64,000 nt of DNA from Acidobacteria bacterium RIFCSPLOWO2_12_FULL_66_21 (GCA_001767455.1 MELC01000086.1:1-64000), one strand, 5' to 3'. Shown: positions 18,186 to 26,933, counted from the stretch's first letter. Made by a program: numbers and translations. Notes: generated by a model from the sequence alone, not told the origin.

Positions 18186-19987
18186 TGATCGTCGTGGGGA
18201 TCAACGCGTACCACGGCGACGTGTCCGCCGTGATTCTGCGCGACGGCGAGCTCATCGTCGCCGTCGAGGAAGAACGCTTCAGGCGGATCAAGCACGTCGC
18301 CGGCTTTCCTCGGCACTCTATTGCTGCCTGCCTGGAGATGGCGGGCGTCGCGCCACGGGAGATTGATTGCTTCGCGATCTCCCGCAACCCCCGCGCGAAT
18401 ATGGTGCGCAAGGTGGCCTTTGCACTCACGGCCCGGCCGAGCGCGTCGATGGTGCGTGACCGGCTGCGCCACCGTCGCGTCGTCTCGGACGTCGCCGGAA
18501 CCTTGGCGGAGATGCTGGGACTCGAGCGCGAGGCGGTCAGCCGTCGGCTGCGTTGGGTCGAGCACCACCCGGCCCACCTCGCGAGCGCGTTCTTCATGTC
18601 GCCGTTCGAGGACGCCGCGGTTTGCGCCATCGACGGCTTCGGCGACTTCGTGAGCACCTCGTCATGTCTCGGCCACCGGGCCCGCCTGGAGCCGCTGCGG
18701 AAGGTGTACTTCCCGCACTCGCTGGGCCTCCTCTACCTGGCGATGACACAGTATCTCGGCTTCCCGAAGTACGGGGACGAGTACAAGGTGATGGGCCTCG
18801 CGCCGTACGGGGAGCCGCGCTACGTCCACGAGATCCGAAAGCTGATCCAGTTGCTGCCCGATGGGCGCTTCCAGCTCGACCTGACGTATTTCCGGCACTG
18901 GTCTGAAGGCGCGCCCATGACGTGGGACGACGGCGAACCGACGTTGGGCCCGGTATTCACGCCTAAGCTCGAGGCGCTGCTCGGGCCTGCCCGGCAGCCT
19001 GGCGACCCGCTCGAGCCCCGACACGAAGCCATCGCAGCGAGCATCCAGCAGGTCTTTGAGGAAGCGGCGTTCCATGTACTGCATGCGCTCTACCGAAGAG
19101 TCCGCGTGCCGCGCCTCTGTCTGGCCGGAGGGTGTGCGATGAACAGCGTCGCCAACGGGAAGGTACGCGGGCGGACTCCATTCGAGGAGCTTTACGTGCA
19201 GCCCGCGGCTGGTGACAACGGTACCGCCCTGGGGGCGGCCCTGTATGTGTGGCACCAGGTGCTCGGGCGGCCCAGGCAGTTCGTCATGGAGCACGCGTAC
19301 TGGGGGCCGGCCTCCGGTGACGCCGACATCCGCGCTGCGCTCGAGGCCGATCGCGACCGGCTCGTTGCACTCGGCGCGATCCCGCGAGTCGTGGAGGACG
19401 AAGGAGAACTGTGCGCGTGGACCGCCGCACAGCTCGAGCGCGGCCGTGTTGTGGGCTGGTTTCAGGGCCGCATGGAGTGGGGCGCGCGGTCGCTCGGGAA
19501 CCGGAGCATCCTCGCTGACCCGCGCCGGGGCGACATGCGCGACATCATCAACACGAAGATCAAGTTCCGGGAGAGATTTCGGCCGTTTGCCCCGTCGATT
19601 CTCGAGGAGGCACTCGACGAGTATTTCGTGGACGCCGTTCCCGATCCGTTCATGATTCAGGTATACGCTGTCCGGCCGGCGAAGCGCAGCGTGATTCCTG
19701 CGGTCACGCACGTGGACGGATCCGGACGCCTCCAGACGGTGAACCGCAGCGCGAACCCCCGCTACTGGCGATTGCTTCGCGCGTTCGCTGATCTCACCGG
19801 AGTGCCCGTGCTTCTCAACACGTCGTTCAACGAGAGCGAGCCAATCGTCCGCCAGCCGTCCGAGGCGCTTGACTGTTTCCTCCGAACGCAGATGGACGTG
19901 CTGGTGATCGAGAACTTCATTGTCGAGAAGACCCACGCGGGGCCGGTCAGCCCGGTCCTCGCCGTCCAGCATCCAGGGCGTTCGTGA
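18185..19987 (+). CDS. Carbamoyltransferase (NodU/CmcH family)
   Basis: O-carbamoyltransferase of 600 residues that uses carbamoyl phosphate and ATP to carbamoylate a hydroxyl, here probably of a sugar. The N-terminal YrdC/Kae1-like domain begins IVVGINAYHGDVSAV. The metal-binding motif HHPAHLASA lies near residue 126, and a VCAIDGFGDF strand follows. The C-terminal domain contains WFQGRMEWGARSLGNRSI, the hallmark of NodU-type enzymes, and RFRPFAPSI. Start ATG 18185 shares its A with the previous stop; a longer frame back to 18026 belongs to the upstream gene. Nodulation-factor and antibiotic enzymes of this family set the precedent for sugar carbamoylation. Confidence 0.92.
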   Translation: MIVVGINAYHGDVSAVILRDGELIVAVEEERFRRIKHVAGFPRHSIAACLEMAGVAPREIDCFAISRNPRANMVRKVAFALTARPSASMVRDRLRHRRVVSDVAGTLAEMLGLEREAVSRRLRWVEHHPAHLASAFFMSPFEDAAVCAIDGFGDFVSTSSCLGHRARLEPLRKVYFPHSLGLLYLAMTQYLGFPKYGDEYKVMGLAPYGEPRYVHEIRKLIQLLPDGRFQLDLTYFRHWSEGAPMTWDDGEPTLGPVFTPKLEALLGPARQPGDPLEPRHEAIAASIQQVFEEAAFHVLHALYRRVRVPRLCLAGGCAMNSVANGKVRGRTPFEELYVQPAAGDNGTALGAALYVWHQVLGRPRQFVMEHAYWGPASGDADIRAALEADRDRLVALGAIPRVVEDEGELCAWTAAQLERGRVVGWFQGRMEWGARSLGNRSILADPRRGDMRDIINTKIKFRERFRPFAPSILEEALDEYFVDAVPDPFMIQVYAVRPAKRSVIPAVTHVDGSGRLQTVNRSANPRYWRLLRAFADLTGVPVLLNTSFNESEPIVRQPSEALDCFLRTQMDVLVIENFIVEKTHAGPVSPVLAVQHPGRS

Positions 19988-20000
19988 AGGGCGGATCCCG

Positions 20001-20948
20001 ATGACCAACTTCGCGCTCATCGGTGCCGCGGGGTATGTCGCGCCGCGGCATCTGGCGGCCATCCAGGCGGTCGGCGGCCGGCTCCTGGCGGCGACGGATC
20101 CGCACGACGCCGTCGGCATCCTGGACAGGTTTTCCTTCGACACCCGCTTCTTTCCTGAAATCGAGAGGTTCGAGCGACACCTCGACAAGCTGCGACGCGG
20201 AGCCGAGGAGAATCGCCCGCGCTACGTATCGATCTGTTCGCCCAACTATCTGCACGACGCCCACATCCGGCTCGCGCTTCGGGTCAACGCTGACGCGATC
20301 TGCGAAAAGCCGCTGGTCATCAGTCCGTGGAACCTCGAGCCGCTCGAGGACCTCGAGGTTGAAACAGGCCGCCATGTCTACACGGTCCTGCAGCTTCGCC
20401 TGCATCCGAAGCTCCAGGAGCTCAAGCGACGACTCACGGAGCAACCGGACGTGCGGCATGACGTGTCTCTGACCTACGTCACCGCCCGGGGGCCGTGGTA
20501 CGCGGTGTCGTGGAAGGGCAACGCTGAACGATCCGGAGGGTTGCTGCCGAACATCGGACTGCATCTCTTCGACCTGGTGGTGTGGCTCTTCGGCGCCGCC
20601 AGCTCCTGGACGGTTCACTGCAACGAACCGGGCCGCGTCGCAGGAGCGCTCATGCTTCAGCATGCCGACGTACGATGGTTCCTGTCGACTCGTCCCGAAG
20701 ATCTGCCGGTTCCGCCAGAGCGCGGCGGGCGAACGGGACATCGGGAAATGACATTCGACGGCGAGCGGATCGATTTCGCGAACGGCTTCGGCGACCTTCA
20801 CACGCGCGTTTACGAGGAGATTCTGGCGGGTCGCGGACTTGGCATCGCGGACGCAAGGCCGTCCATCGAGCTCGCGCACACCCTGCGGCACACTCCCGTC
20901 ACCGATGGAGGCGAACGCCACCCGTACCTGCTGCGGTGCAACCCCTGA
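20001..20948 (+). CDS. wlbA: Gfo/Idh/MocA oxidoreductase, WlbA/WbpB-like
   Basis: NAD-dependent dehydrogenase of 315 residues closely resembling WlbA/WbpB, which oxidise the C3 hydroxyl of UDP-GlcNAc uronate on the way to acetamido-amino uronic acids. Seen: the Rossmann loop ALIGAAGYVAPRHLAAI at 5-21, SICSPNYLHDAHI, and CEKPLVI near residue 100, whose Lys is catalytic in the family. DAHIRLALR and the VLQLRLHP segment are typical of this branch. ATG 20001 is taken; the frame is open from 19920 inside the previous gene. The acetyltransferase that completes the route follows directly, but the intervening aminotransferase (WlbC/WbpE) is not in the window. Confidence 0.85.
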   Translation: MTNFALIGAAGYVAPRHLAAIQAVGGRLLAATDPHDAVGILDRFSFDTRFFPEIERFERHLDKLRRGAEENRPRYVSICSPNYLHDAHIRLALRVNADAICEKPLVISPWNLEPLEDLEVETGRHVYTVLQLRLHPKLQELKRRLTEQPDVRHDVSLTYVTARGPWYAVSWKGNAERSGGLLPNIGLHLFDLVVWLFGAASSWTVHCNEPGRVAGALMLQHADVRWFLSTRPEDLPVPPERGGRTGHREMTFDGERIDFANGFGDLHTRVYEEILAGRGLGIADARPSIELAHTLRHTPVTDGGERHPYLLRCNP

Positions 20949-20985
20949 ACCGGCGCTGCCTCGTGCGGGCGCAAACCTTCACAGC

Positions 20986-21615
20986 ATGACCAGCTATTTC
21001 GCACACGAGTCTGCGTGCATCGACGACGACTGCCTGATAGGCACCGGCACCAAGATCTGGCACTTCAGTCATGTCATGCCTGGCGCGCGCATCGGGCGCG
21101 AATGCTCGCTCGGTCAGAACGTCCTGGTGGCCAGCGGCGCGGTGCTCGGCAACAACGTCAAGGTACAGAACAACGTGTCCATCTACACCGGCGTCATCCT
21201 CGAAGATGACGTCTTCTGCGGGCCGTCGACCGTCTTTACCAACGTTCTCAATCCACGGAGTCACGTGCCACGGAAGCACGAATACCGGCAGACGCTGGTC
21301 AGGCGTGGCGCGAGCCTTGGTGCGAACAGCACAGTCCTATGTGGCGTGACGATCGGGCAGTACGCGCTGATCGGAGCCGGGGCCGTCGTGATCAAGGATG
21401 TGCCGGATCGCGCGCTCGCCGTCGGGAATCCATCGCGTATCGCCGGCTGGGTGTGCGACTGCGGCATCACGCTGAGCCATAGTCGGTTGCCGCCCCGTCG
21501 GGCCGCATGTGCGACCTGCGGCGCGACATACGTCAGAGGAACAGGCAAAGGACTGGAACGCGTCGATGTGCAGCCCGAAGGCCGCGGCGCACGATCGCCT
21601 ACCGGAGGAATCTGA
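20986..21615 (+). CDS. wlbB: Left-handed beta-helix N-acetyltransferase, WlbB/WbpD-like
   Basis: Hexapeptide-repeat acyltransferase of 209 residues. Repeats such as IGTGTKIWHFSHVMPGARIG and LGQNVLVASGAVLGNNVKV form the left-handed helix; the His of HFSHV and the NPRSHVPRKHEY loop match WlbB/WbpD, which acetylate the 3-amino group of UDP-2-acetamido-3-amino-2,3-dideoxyglucuronate using acetyl-CoA. After the helix a short tail has two CxCG/CxxCG pairs, likely a small zinc site. ATG 20986 follows the dehydrogenase by 37 bases. Its end overlaps by 17 bases the end of a convergent gene on the other strand. Last gene of the + strand operon. Confidence 0.85.
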   Translation: MTSYFAHESACIDDDCLIGTGTKIWHFSHVMPGARIGRECSLGQNVLVASGAVLGNNVKVQNNVSIYTGVILEDDVFCGPSTVFTNVLNPRSHVPRKHEYRQTLVRRGASLGANSTVLCGVTIGQYALIGAGAVVIKDVPDRALAVGNPSRIAGWVCDCGITLSHSRLPPRRAACATCGATYVRGTGKGLERVDVQPEGRGARSPTGGI

Positions 21616-22270
21616 GCACCCACAAGCAGTAGGCGTCGAAGTACGCGATCCATCCGGCCCGCGATCGCCACCAGGCCCGCGCATCGATGTTCCTCGGCCT
21701 AACGGGATGCATGCGGAGCTCGACGCCGGAACCCTCCAGGTTCTTGCGCAACCCATTCCTAGCGAGCCTGCTTGCGGGGGAGGATGCGACCACAATCACG
21801 CGGAGCGGTCTGCCCTGCGCGAGACCTCTTATGGCATCTGCCAATTCCCGATCGGTGCTCACACCGGATCCGATTGTGTCGATGGCATGAGGAGGGACGC
21901 CCCGAGCTTCGAGAAGCTTTCTCCAGACCTCGTGTGCGGGCGGACCGAGGCCCAGCTTCTCGAGGCGACTGGGTTCCACGCCGTACAGCAACACGCGAGG
22001 AGCGAGCCGCCGTTGATAGAGGTCTGCCGCACCTGCCGGTATGGAATCCGAATCGTGATAGAGAAGCAGAATGAAGTCGGCCTTCTCCAATGGACTGCTC
22101 GCAGCCATGAACGCGGCGACCCCGAGCAGCAAGGGCTGCCACGAGATCATGACGGCAGCCAGGATCCCGACGATGCTCACGATGAGCCGCTTGCGGTAGG
22201 GCGTGAGCCGCTTCAGCACGGCTCCGGCTCGTGCCATGTCCGTTCCCAGAAATCGGCCGAGGTGAATCAC
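21599..22270 (-). CDS. YdcF/SanA-like DUF218 protein, membrane-anchored
   Basis: DUF218-family protein of 223 residues. GTG 22270 is preferred because it overlaps the upstream TGA as GTGA; TTG 22276 is also in frame. One N-terminal membrane helix (RLIVSIVGILAAVMISWQPLLL region) is followed by the DUF218 fold: ADFILLLYHDSD, then a LYQRRLAPRVLLYG strand and VIVVASSPASRLA. The C-terminus is aromatic (RAWWRSRAGWIAYFDAYCLW). E. coli relatives YdcF, SanA and ElyC act in envelope biogenesis; biochemical function is unsettled. It is the third gene of a - strand set with PAPS synthase between two such proteins. Confidence 0.75.
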   Translation of the reverse strand: MIHLGRFLGTDMARAGAVLKRLTPYRKRLIVSIVGILAAVMISWQPLLLGVAAFMAASSPLEKADFILLLYHDSDSIPAGAADLYQRRLAPRVLLYGVEPSRLEKLGLGPPAHEVWRKLLEARGVPPHAIDTIGSGVSTDRELADAIRGLAQGRPLRVIVVASSPASRLARNGLRKNLEGSGVELRMHPVRPRNIDARAWWRSRAGWIAYFDAYCLWVLRFLR

Positions 22271-23988
22271 CGACAATCGCCGATGTAGCCCATCTGCTCG
22301 AGACGCAACAGGATCTCCTGTGCGGCCTCCTCCGGCGTTACGGCCGACGCGTCGACGACGACTTCGGCGTCGGTCGGCACCTCATACGGATCCGAGATGC
22401 CGGTGAATTGCTTCACAATGCCGGCACGCGCCTTGGCGTAGAGGCCCTTGCGGTCGCGCTGCTCACATACTTCAAGCGGCGTGGCCACATGAACGAGCAG
22501 CATACCCCCCACCGATTCGATCATGGCGCGCACGTCCTTACGCACGCTGTCGTACGGCGCGATGGGCGCACAGATCGCGATCCCGCCATTCTTCGTGATC
22601 TCAGCGGCGACGAAGCCGATTCGCCGGATGTTCAGGTCGCGATGCTCCTTCGAGAAACCGAGCTCCGATGACAGGTGAGTGCGAACGATGTCTCCGTCCA
22701 GCAGGGTGACAGGCCGCCCTCCCATCTCGAGGAACTTGATGAGCAGGACGTTGGCAATGGTGGACTTGCCCGACCCCGACAATCCCGTGAAGAACACAGT
22801 GAGCCCTTGGTTTCGCCGGGGCGGATAGCTGCGTATCAGTTCGCGGGCGACCTCTGGGAACGTAAACCACTTCGGGATGTCGCGTCCGTCGGCCAACCGA
22901 CGTCGCAGCTCGGTACCTGACAGGTTGAGCGTGCGCGCCCCCGCAGGCACCTCGTCCTCCGGGAAATACGCGTCCTGCTCTTCCAGGTACACCATGTTCT
23001 GGAACGGCACCATCGTGACGCCCAGCTCCTCCTGATGTTTACTGAGAAGCTCCTGCGCGTCGTATGGCCCATAGAACGGCCTGCCGGTCTTGTCCGCCCC
23101 TGGTCCAGCGTGATCGCGCCCGACGATGAAATGTGTACATCCGAAGTTCTTTCGAATCGTGGCGTGCCACAGCGCCTCGCGCGGCCCACCCATGCGCATG
23201 GCGAGCGGGAGCAGCGAGAGCTTCACCGTGTGCTGCGGATAACGGGCGAGTACGGCTTGGTAGCAGCGCACGCGAGTGTAGTGGTCGACGTCCCCCGGCT
23301 TGGTCATGCCGACAACGGGATGAATGAGCAGATTGGCCTGCGCCGCTTTCGCCGCGCGCATGGTCAACTCCTGATGCGCGCGGTGAAGCGGGTTGCGCGT
23401 TTGAAAGGCGACAACGCGCCTCCATCCCATGCGGGTGAACTCGGCGCGCAGTTCGGCCGGTGTCAGCCGCAGCTCACGGAAGTCGTAGTGAACAGGCAAC
23501 TGTAATCCCTGAACTGCACCTCCTGCGTACCAAGGCTGAGTGCGATCCAGGAGGTGGGCGACACCGGCATGGTCGCGGCTTGTCGTGCCGAACACCGCGC
23601 GTGCCTCGGCCTCACGGTCCGGCTGCCACACGTCGTCGACACGCAGCGCGGCAAGCATCACCCCTTCGGGATCCCGCAGCGCGAGCGCCTCCCCAGGGCG
23701 GAGCGCCTGGGCGACAACCTCAGATACATCGAGCGTTATAGGCATCGACCACAGCGGCCCGTTCGCCAGGCGCATTCGGTCGCAGACGGACCGGTAGTCC
23801 GCTTGACACATGAAACCACGCAGAGGTGAGAACCCGCCGTTGAGCAGCAGCTCGAGATCGCACAACTGGCGCGCTGTCAAAACCCACGACGGCCAGGTAC
23901 GAGATGCGTCGAGCAGATCTGCGCGTTCGGCCGACGGGGCCATCAGATCAACCAGAGCGCCCCCGTGCGGAGGATTCACATCATGCAT
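22267..23988 (-). CDS. Bifunctional sulfate adenylyltransferase / adenylylsulfate kinase
   Basis: Makes PAPS from sulfate and two ATP in one 573-residue chain. Residues about 1-390 are ATP sulfurylase of the homo-oligomeric (Sat) type: TRNPLHRAHQE near 200 holds the HxxH ATP motif and IVGRDHAG lies further on. From about residue 395 comes APS kinase (CysC) with the P-loop GLSGSGKST, DGDIVRTHLSSELGFS and the EHRDLNIRRIGFVA segment. The domain order, sulfurylase then kinase, is that of Aquifex-type and fungal-like enzymes, with the kinase retaining its P-loop and so probably active. PAPS is the donor for the sulfotransferase at base 1. No PAPS reductase or cysteine genes are nearby, which favours sulfation over assimilation. 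Confidence 0.93.
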   Translation of the reverse strand: MHDVNPPHGGALVDLMAPSAERADLLDASRTWPSWVLTARQLCDLELLLNGGFSPLRGFMCQADYRSVCDRMRLANGPLWSMPITLDVSEVVAQALRPGEALALRDPEGVMLAALRVDDVWQPDREAEARAVFGTTSRDHAGVAHLLDRTQPWYAGGAVQGLQLPVHYDFRELRLTPAELRAEFTRMGWRRVVAFQTRNPLHRAHQELTMRAAKAAQANLLIHPVVGMTKPGDVDHYTRVRCYQAVLARYPQHTVKLSLLPLAMRMGGPREALWHATIRKNFGCTHFIVGRDHAGPGADKTGRPFYGPYDAQELLSKHQEELGVTMVPFQNMVYLEEQDAYFPEDEVPAGARTLNLSGTELRRRLADGRDIPKWFTFPEVARELIRSYPPRRNQGLTVFFTGLSGSGKSTIANVLLIKFLEMGGRPVTLLDGDIVRTHLSSELGFSKEHRDLNIRRIGFVAAEITKNGGIAICAPIAPYDSVRKDVRAMIESVGGMLLVHVATPLEVCEQRDRKGLYAKARAGIVKQFTGISDPYEVPTDAEVVVDASAVTPEEAAQEILLRLEQMGYIGDCR

Positions 23989-23999
23989 GGTCGGAGAGT

Positions 24000-24659
24000 C
24001 TAGAAGGCGTAGCGAGCCCAGTAGTACGGCAGCTTCAGATACTCGTGCAGATATGCCAACACGCCCTCATCGTGCCGCCACCAGTTCGTCTCGTCGAACC
24101 GAAGATGCCGTGCCGGCGCCATTCGAATATCCACCTGCGTGCCTGCAAAGGCCTTCCGGAAGGCCCACAACGCCCGGCGCGTATGTTCCGGCGACGTCAC
24201 GACCACCAGCTTGGCCGGACGCTGCGGAGTCAGTGCATGACGGACCGCCAGCGCTTCGTCGCGGGTGTCGCGTACCTTTCCCGGAACTACCCGGATCGCT
24301 GACGAAGGCACCCCCTCGAGCTCCAGCACCCGCCTATATAACTCGGTCCCTGAAGGAGTCAGACCCATTCGAATCGCGTCGTTTGTGCCGTATTCGAAGA
24401 TGAGCACCGTCGGCGCCACTTGCTGCTTGTACAACGCCGCCGCCACAAACGGACGGTCCTCTGCGCCGCCGCCAAGCGGCACGATGTAGTCCGCAGGTGG
24501 TCCGACGGTGTCCACGGTAAGGACGTGGGCGAGGCCTCTCAGCAGTGGAGCTCTCGCCAGATACGACGCTGTCGGGCAGGCGATCGCTATGGCCAGAAGA
24601 GCGAGAAGCACCGATCGCCTGCGCCGAGACGCGGACCGAGTCTCGAGTTGAACTCTCAC
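24000..24659 (-). CDS. YdcF/SanA-like DUF218 protein, membrane-anchored
   Basis: Paralogue of the protein at 21599-22270 and first gene of this - strand operon; 219 residues from GTG 24659, which has GGGAGAAGG nine bases upstream. ATG 24692 is an alternative adding 11 residues. A cluster of Arg (ASRRRRS) precedes one membrane helix (LLALLAIAIACPTASYL). The DUF218 core reads ADYIVPLGGGAEDRPFVAAAL, then PTVLIFEYG, RDEALAVRHAL and KLVVVTSPEHTRRALWAF, with SPEHTRRA being the conserved motif. It ends with an aromatic tail, YLKLPYYWARYAF. Eleven bases separate it from the PAPS synthase start. Confidence 0.78.
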   Translation of the reverse strand: MRVQLETRSASRRRRSVLLALLAIAIACPTASYLARAPLLRGLAHVLTVDTVGPPADYIVPLGGGAEDRPFVAAALYKQQVAPTVLIFEYGTNDAIRMGLTPSGTELYRRVLELEGVPSSAIRVVPGKVRDTRDEALAVRHALTPQRPAKLVVVTSPEHTRRALWAFRKAFAGTQVDIRMAPARHLRFDETNWWRHDEGVLAYLHEYLKLPYYWARYAF

Positions 24660-24893
24660 GTCAGTGAGCCTTCTCCCGTCGGGTCCAACCATGCCGTCTT
24701 TTCTTGCTGCTTCTCGAACCGTTGGCCGAAAACCGCGCACGCGATCGGCAGCTCTCCGGGGACGGGGTTCTTGATCGCTTCCACCGATGACGGAGTATAG
24801 CACTCCGGATTTCCCCGGACAGGCGCACTCCCCCCAACCTTCTTGCGCGCCTGGTCCGCCAGGGCACGCCTGAATGCTGACGTGCGCTAAACT

Positions 24894-25856
24894 GTGTCGG
24901 TGAATACTCGCATCTTCGTCGCCGGACACCGCGGTCTCGTCGGGTCGGCCATCCTTCGCCGGCTGGAGGACACGGATGCCCAGATCCTCACCGCCACGCG
25001 GGAGCAGCTCGACCTGCGCGACCAGGCGGCGGTGAATTATTGGTTCCGGGCCAACCGCCCCGAGTACGTCTACCTGGTCGCGGGCACCGTTGGGGGGATC
25101 ATGGCGAACTCGACGCGGCCCGCCGAGTTCATCTACGACAACATGCTGATTCACGCGACGGTGGTACACGCCGCGCACCTGTATCGCGCGAAGAAGCTGC
25201 TGTACCTCGGAAGCTCCTGCATCTACCCGCGCGACTGCGCACAGCCGATGACGGAGGAGCAGTTGCTGACCGGCGCGCTCGAGCCGACGAACGAGTCGTA
25301 CGCGATCGCGAAGATCGCCGGCATCAAGCTGTGCGAGGCCTATCGGAGACAGTACGGTGCCGATTTCATTTCCGCGATGCCCACGAACTTGTACGGGCCG
25401 AACGACAACTTCAACTTGACCAGCTCGCACGTGCTGCCCGCGCTGATTCGCAAGTTCCACGATGCGAAAACGGCCGGCACACGTGAGGTCGTCATCTGGG
25501 GCACGGGCTCGCCCCGGCGCGAGTTCCTGCACGTCGACGACCTCGCCGACGCCTCCGTGTTCTTGATGGAACACTACGACGGGATGCGCCACATCAACAT
25601 CGGCACCGGTGAGGATCTCTCGATCCGCGAGCTCGCCGAGATGGTCCGCGAGGTCGTCTATCCGGAAGCGGTGCTCCTGTTCGACGCCTCGAAGCCGGAC
25701 GGCATGCCTCGCAAGCTGCTCGACGTCTCACGCCTCCACGCCCTCGGCTGGCGCCACAAGATCGGCCTGCGCGAGGGGATCGCCTCCACCTACCAGTGGT
25801 TCCTCGAACACCACGACGAGCTCCGCACGTCCGCCGCCGCCGCATCTCAGGCGTGA
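24894..25856 (+). CDS. fcl: GDP-L-fucose synthase
   Basis: NADPH-dependent 3,5-epimerase/4-reductase converting GDP-4-keto-6-deoxymannose to GDP-L-fucose. The 320-residue SDR-extended protein begins with the nucleotide loop [12 protein letters not shown] at about 9-20, has GSSCIYP with the catalytic Ser, and [10 protein letters not shown] with the Tyr-x3-Lys pair; [13 protein letters not shown] is the substrate loop typical of WcaG/Fcl. The start is GTG 24894 (GTG 24900 is possible). It stands alone, divergent from the DUF218/PAPS block, with GDP-mannose dehydratase (Gmd) missing from the window. Likely supplies fucose to the same glycan. Confidence 0.92.
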   Translation: MSVNTRIFVAGHRGLVGSAILRRLEDTDAQILTATREQLDLRDQAAVNYWFRANRPEYVYLVAGTVGGIMANSTRPAEFIYDNMLIHATVVHAAHLYRAKKLLYLGSSCIYPRDCAQPMTEEQLLTGALEPTNESYAIAKIAGIKLCEAYRRQYGADFISAMPTNLYGPNDNFNLTSSHVLPALIRKFHDAKTAGTREVVIWGTGSPRREFLHVDDLADASVFLMEHYDGMRHINIGTGEDLSIRELAEMVREVVYPEAVLLFDASKPDGMPRKLLDVSRLHALGWRHKIGLREGIASTYQWFLEHHDELRTSAAAASQA

Positions 25857-25871
25857 GACGATCTTGCGATG

Positions 25872-25932
25872 AGGCAGCCCTGACCAGCCTCCGCCAAGGC
25901 TTCGGCGGTCCGCCGAAGCGCTGCGCAACACG
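25872..25932. repeat. Interrupted REP-like palindrome with nested hairpin
   Basis: The REP unit found at 37969, 38040, 42786, 46035 and 47727 (core GCAGCCCTNAAGGGCTGC) appears here split: GGCAGCCCTGA at 25872-25883 and GCTGCGCAAC at 25920-25929. Between the halves sits a second inverted repeat, GCTTCGGCGG/CCGCCGAAGC (25899-25908/25910-25919). It may serve as terminator for the GDP-fucose synthase gene. No gene was seen in the spacer 25857-26013. Confidence 0.6.
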
Positions 25933-26013
25933 TCCAGCCGCTCGGAGCGCTGCCTGCACGTGCCCGCGGCGGCTCACCCGCGGGCCGCACATGCCGCGTG
26001 GTATCCTGCGAGC

Positions 26014-26436
26014 GTGAACCTGCGCGAAGCTCTCGCCGCGATCTGCCGGCAGTTCGAGGTCGAAGCGCTGTACGTCTTTGGCAGCCGAGCCGCCGAAGTG
26101 TTCGCGTGCGTCCAGGGTCTCGGCGCCCTCGCCTCTTCTACTTCCGATGTCGACGTCGGCGTGTTACCGATGTCGTCCCGACTCTCAGACCCGAGAGAAC
26201 GCGTGCGCCTGGCCGACGCGATGGAACATCTGCTCGGCGGTCCTCGCGTGGACCTTGTGATGCTCCCGGAAGCAGACCCGTACCTCGCCCTCGACGTGGT
26301 GTCGGGCGAGCTGCTCTACTGCGCGGACGCGGTGCGACAGGCCGAGTACGAGCTGTACGCCCTGCGCCGCGCAGGCGACCTCGCGCCGTTCGAGCGCGAA
26401 CGCCGCGCCCTGCTCTTGACCGGGTCCACGCCGTGA
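26014..26436 (+). CDS. mntA: MntA-like nucleotidyltransferase antitoxin
   Basis: MNT-domain protein of 140 residues, the antitoxin class that AMPylates a HepT toxin. EALYVFGSRAAE gives the GS motif, and TSDVDVGV the two metal-binding Asp. Between GS and DVD there are 20 residues instead of the usual ten, so the loop is about ten residues longer than in canonical GSx10DxD proteins. The second part (VDLVMLPEADPYLALDVVSG and YCADAVRQAEYE) matches the family. Start GTG 26014; a frame back to 25960 lacks similarity. The stop overlaps hepT by four bases. Confidence 0.8.
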   Translation: MNLREALAAICRQFEVEALYVFGSRAAEVFACVQGLGALASSTSDVDVGVLPMSSRLSDPRERVRLADAMEHLLGGPRVDLVMLPEADPYLALDVVSGELLYCADAVRQAEYELYALRRAGDLAPFERERRALLLTGSTP

Positions 26437-26891
26437 CCGCGACAGGCATCAAAGAGAAGGTCGTCGCCCAGCGAATTGCGTGGATTGAGGAAATGGTCCG
26501 CGCCGTCGCGGGGCTGCCGCTGGACAGCCTGGAGCGCTTCGTGGCAGATCCCCGAAACGTCGCCGCTGCGGACTCATACGTACGGAGAGCCCTCGAAGCC
26601 CTGCTCGATCTCGGTCGCCACATCCTGGCCAAAGGCTTCGGCCGGGCCGTGAGCGAGTACCGCGAGGTCGCGCGCCAGTTGCTGGCGGCCGGCGTCCTGG
26701 CCGAAGACGACGCACGAGTCATGGGCGAGATGGCCGGCTACCGAAACCGGTTGGTGCATTTCTACGACGAAGTCACACCTCCCGAACTGTACCGAATCTG
26801 CACGGAGCGCGTGTCCGACGTGACGGCGATCGTGAACGCGCTCCGCCTCTGGATTCAACACCACCCCGAACGCGTGGACCGGTCCCTGTAG
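26433..26891 (+). CDS. hepT: HepT-like (DUF86) HEPN ribonuclease toxin
   Basis: Helical HEPN protein of 152 residues with the diagnostic R-x4-H-x-Y motif in YRNRLVHFY near residue 107. In studied HepT/MntA modules that Tyr is the residue AMPylated by the antitoxin, and the Arg/His pair forms the RNase site. KIAWIEE-like N-terminal helix and SYVRRALEALLDLGRHIL follow the DUF86 pattern. GTG 26433 in GTGA overlap with mntA gives antitoxin-first order. Complete and apparently intact. Confidence 0.85.
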   Translation: MTATGIKEKVVAQRIAWIEEMVRAVAGLPLDSLERFVADPRNVAAADSYVRRALEALLDLGRHILAKGFGRAVSEYREVARQLLAAGVLAEDDARVMGEMAGYRNRLVHFYDEVTPPELYRICTERVSDVTAIVNALRLWIQHHPERVDRSL

Positions 26892-26933
26892 CCGAGGCGG
26901 CGGAACCGGGTCCATCTGCCCGACGCTGCCCAA

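Noticed and set aside
22267-23988. Assimilatory sulfate reduction locus
   Set aside because: No PAPS reductase, sulfite reductase or cysteine genes are in the window; sulfotransferase supply fits better.
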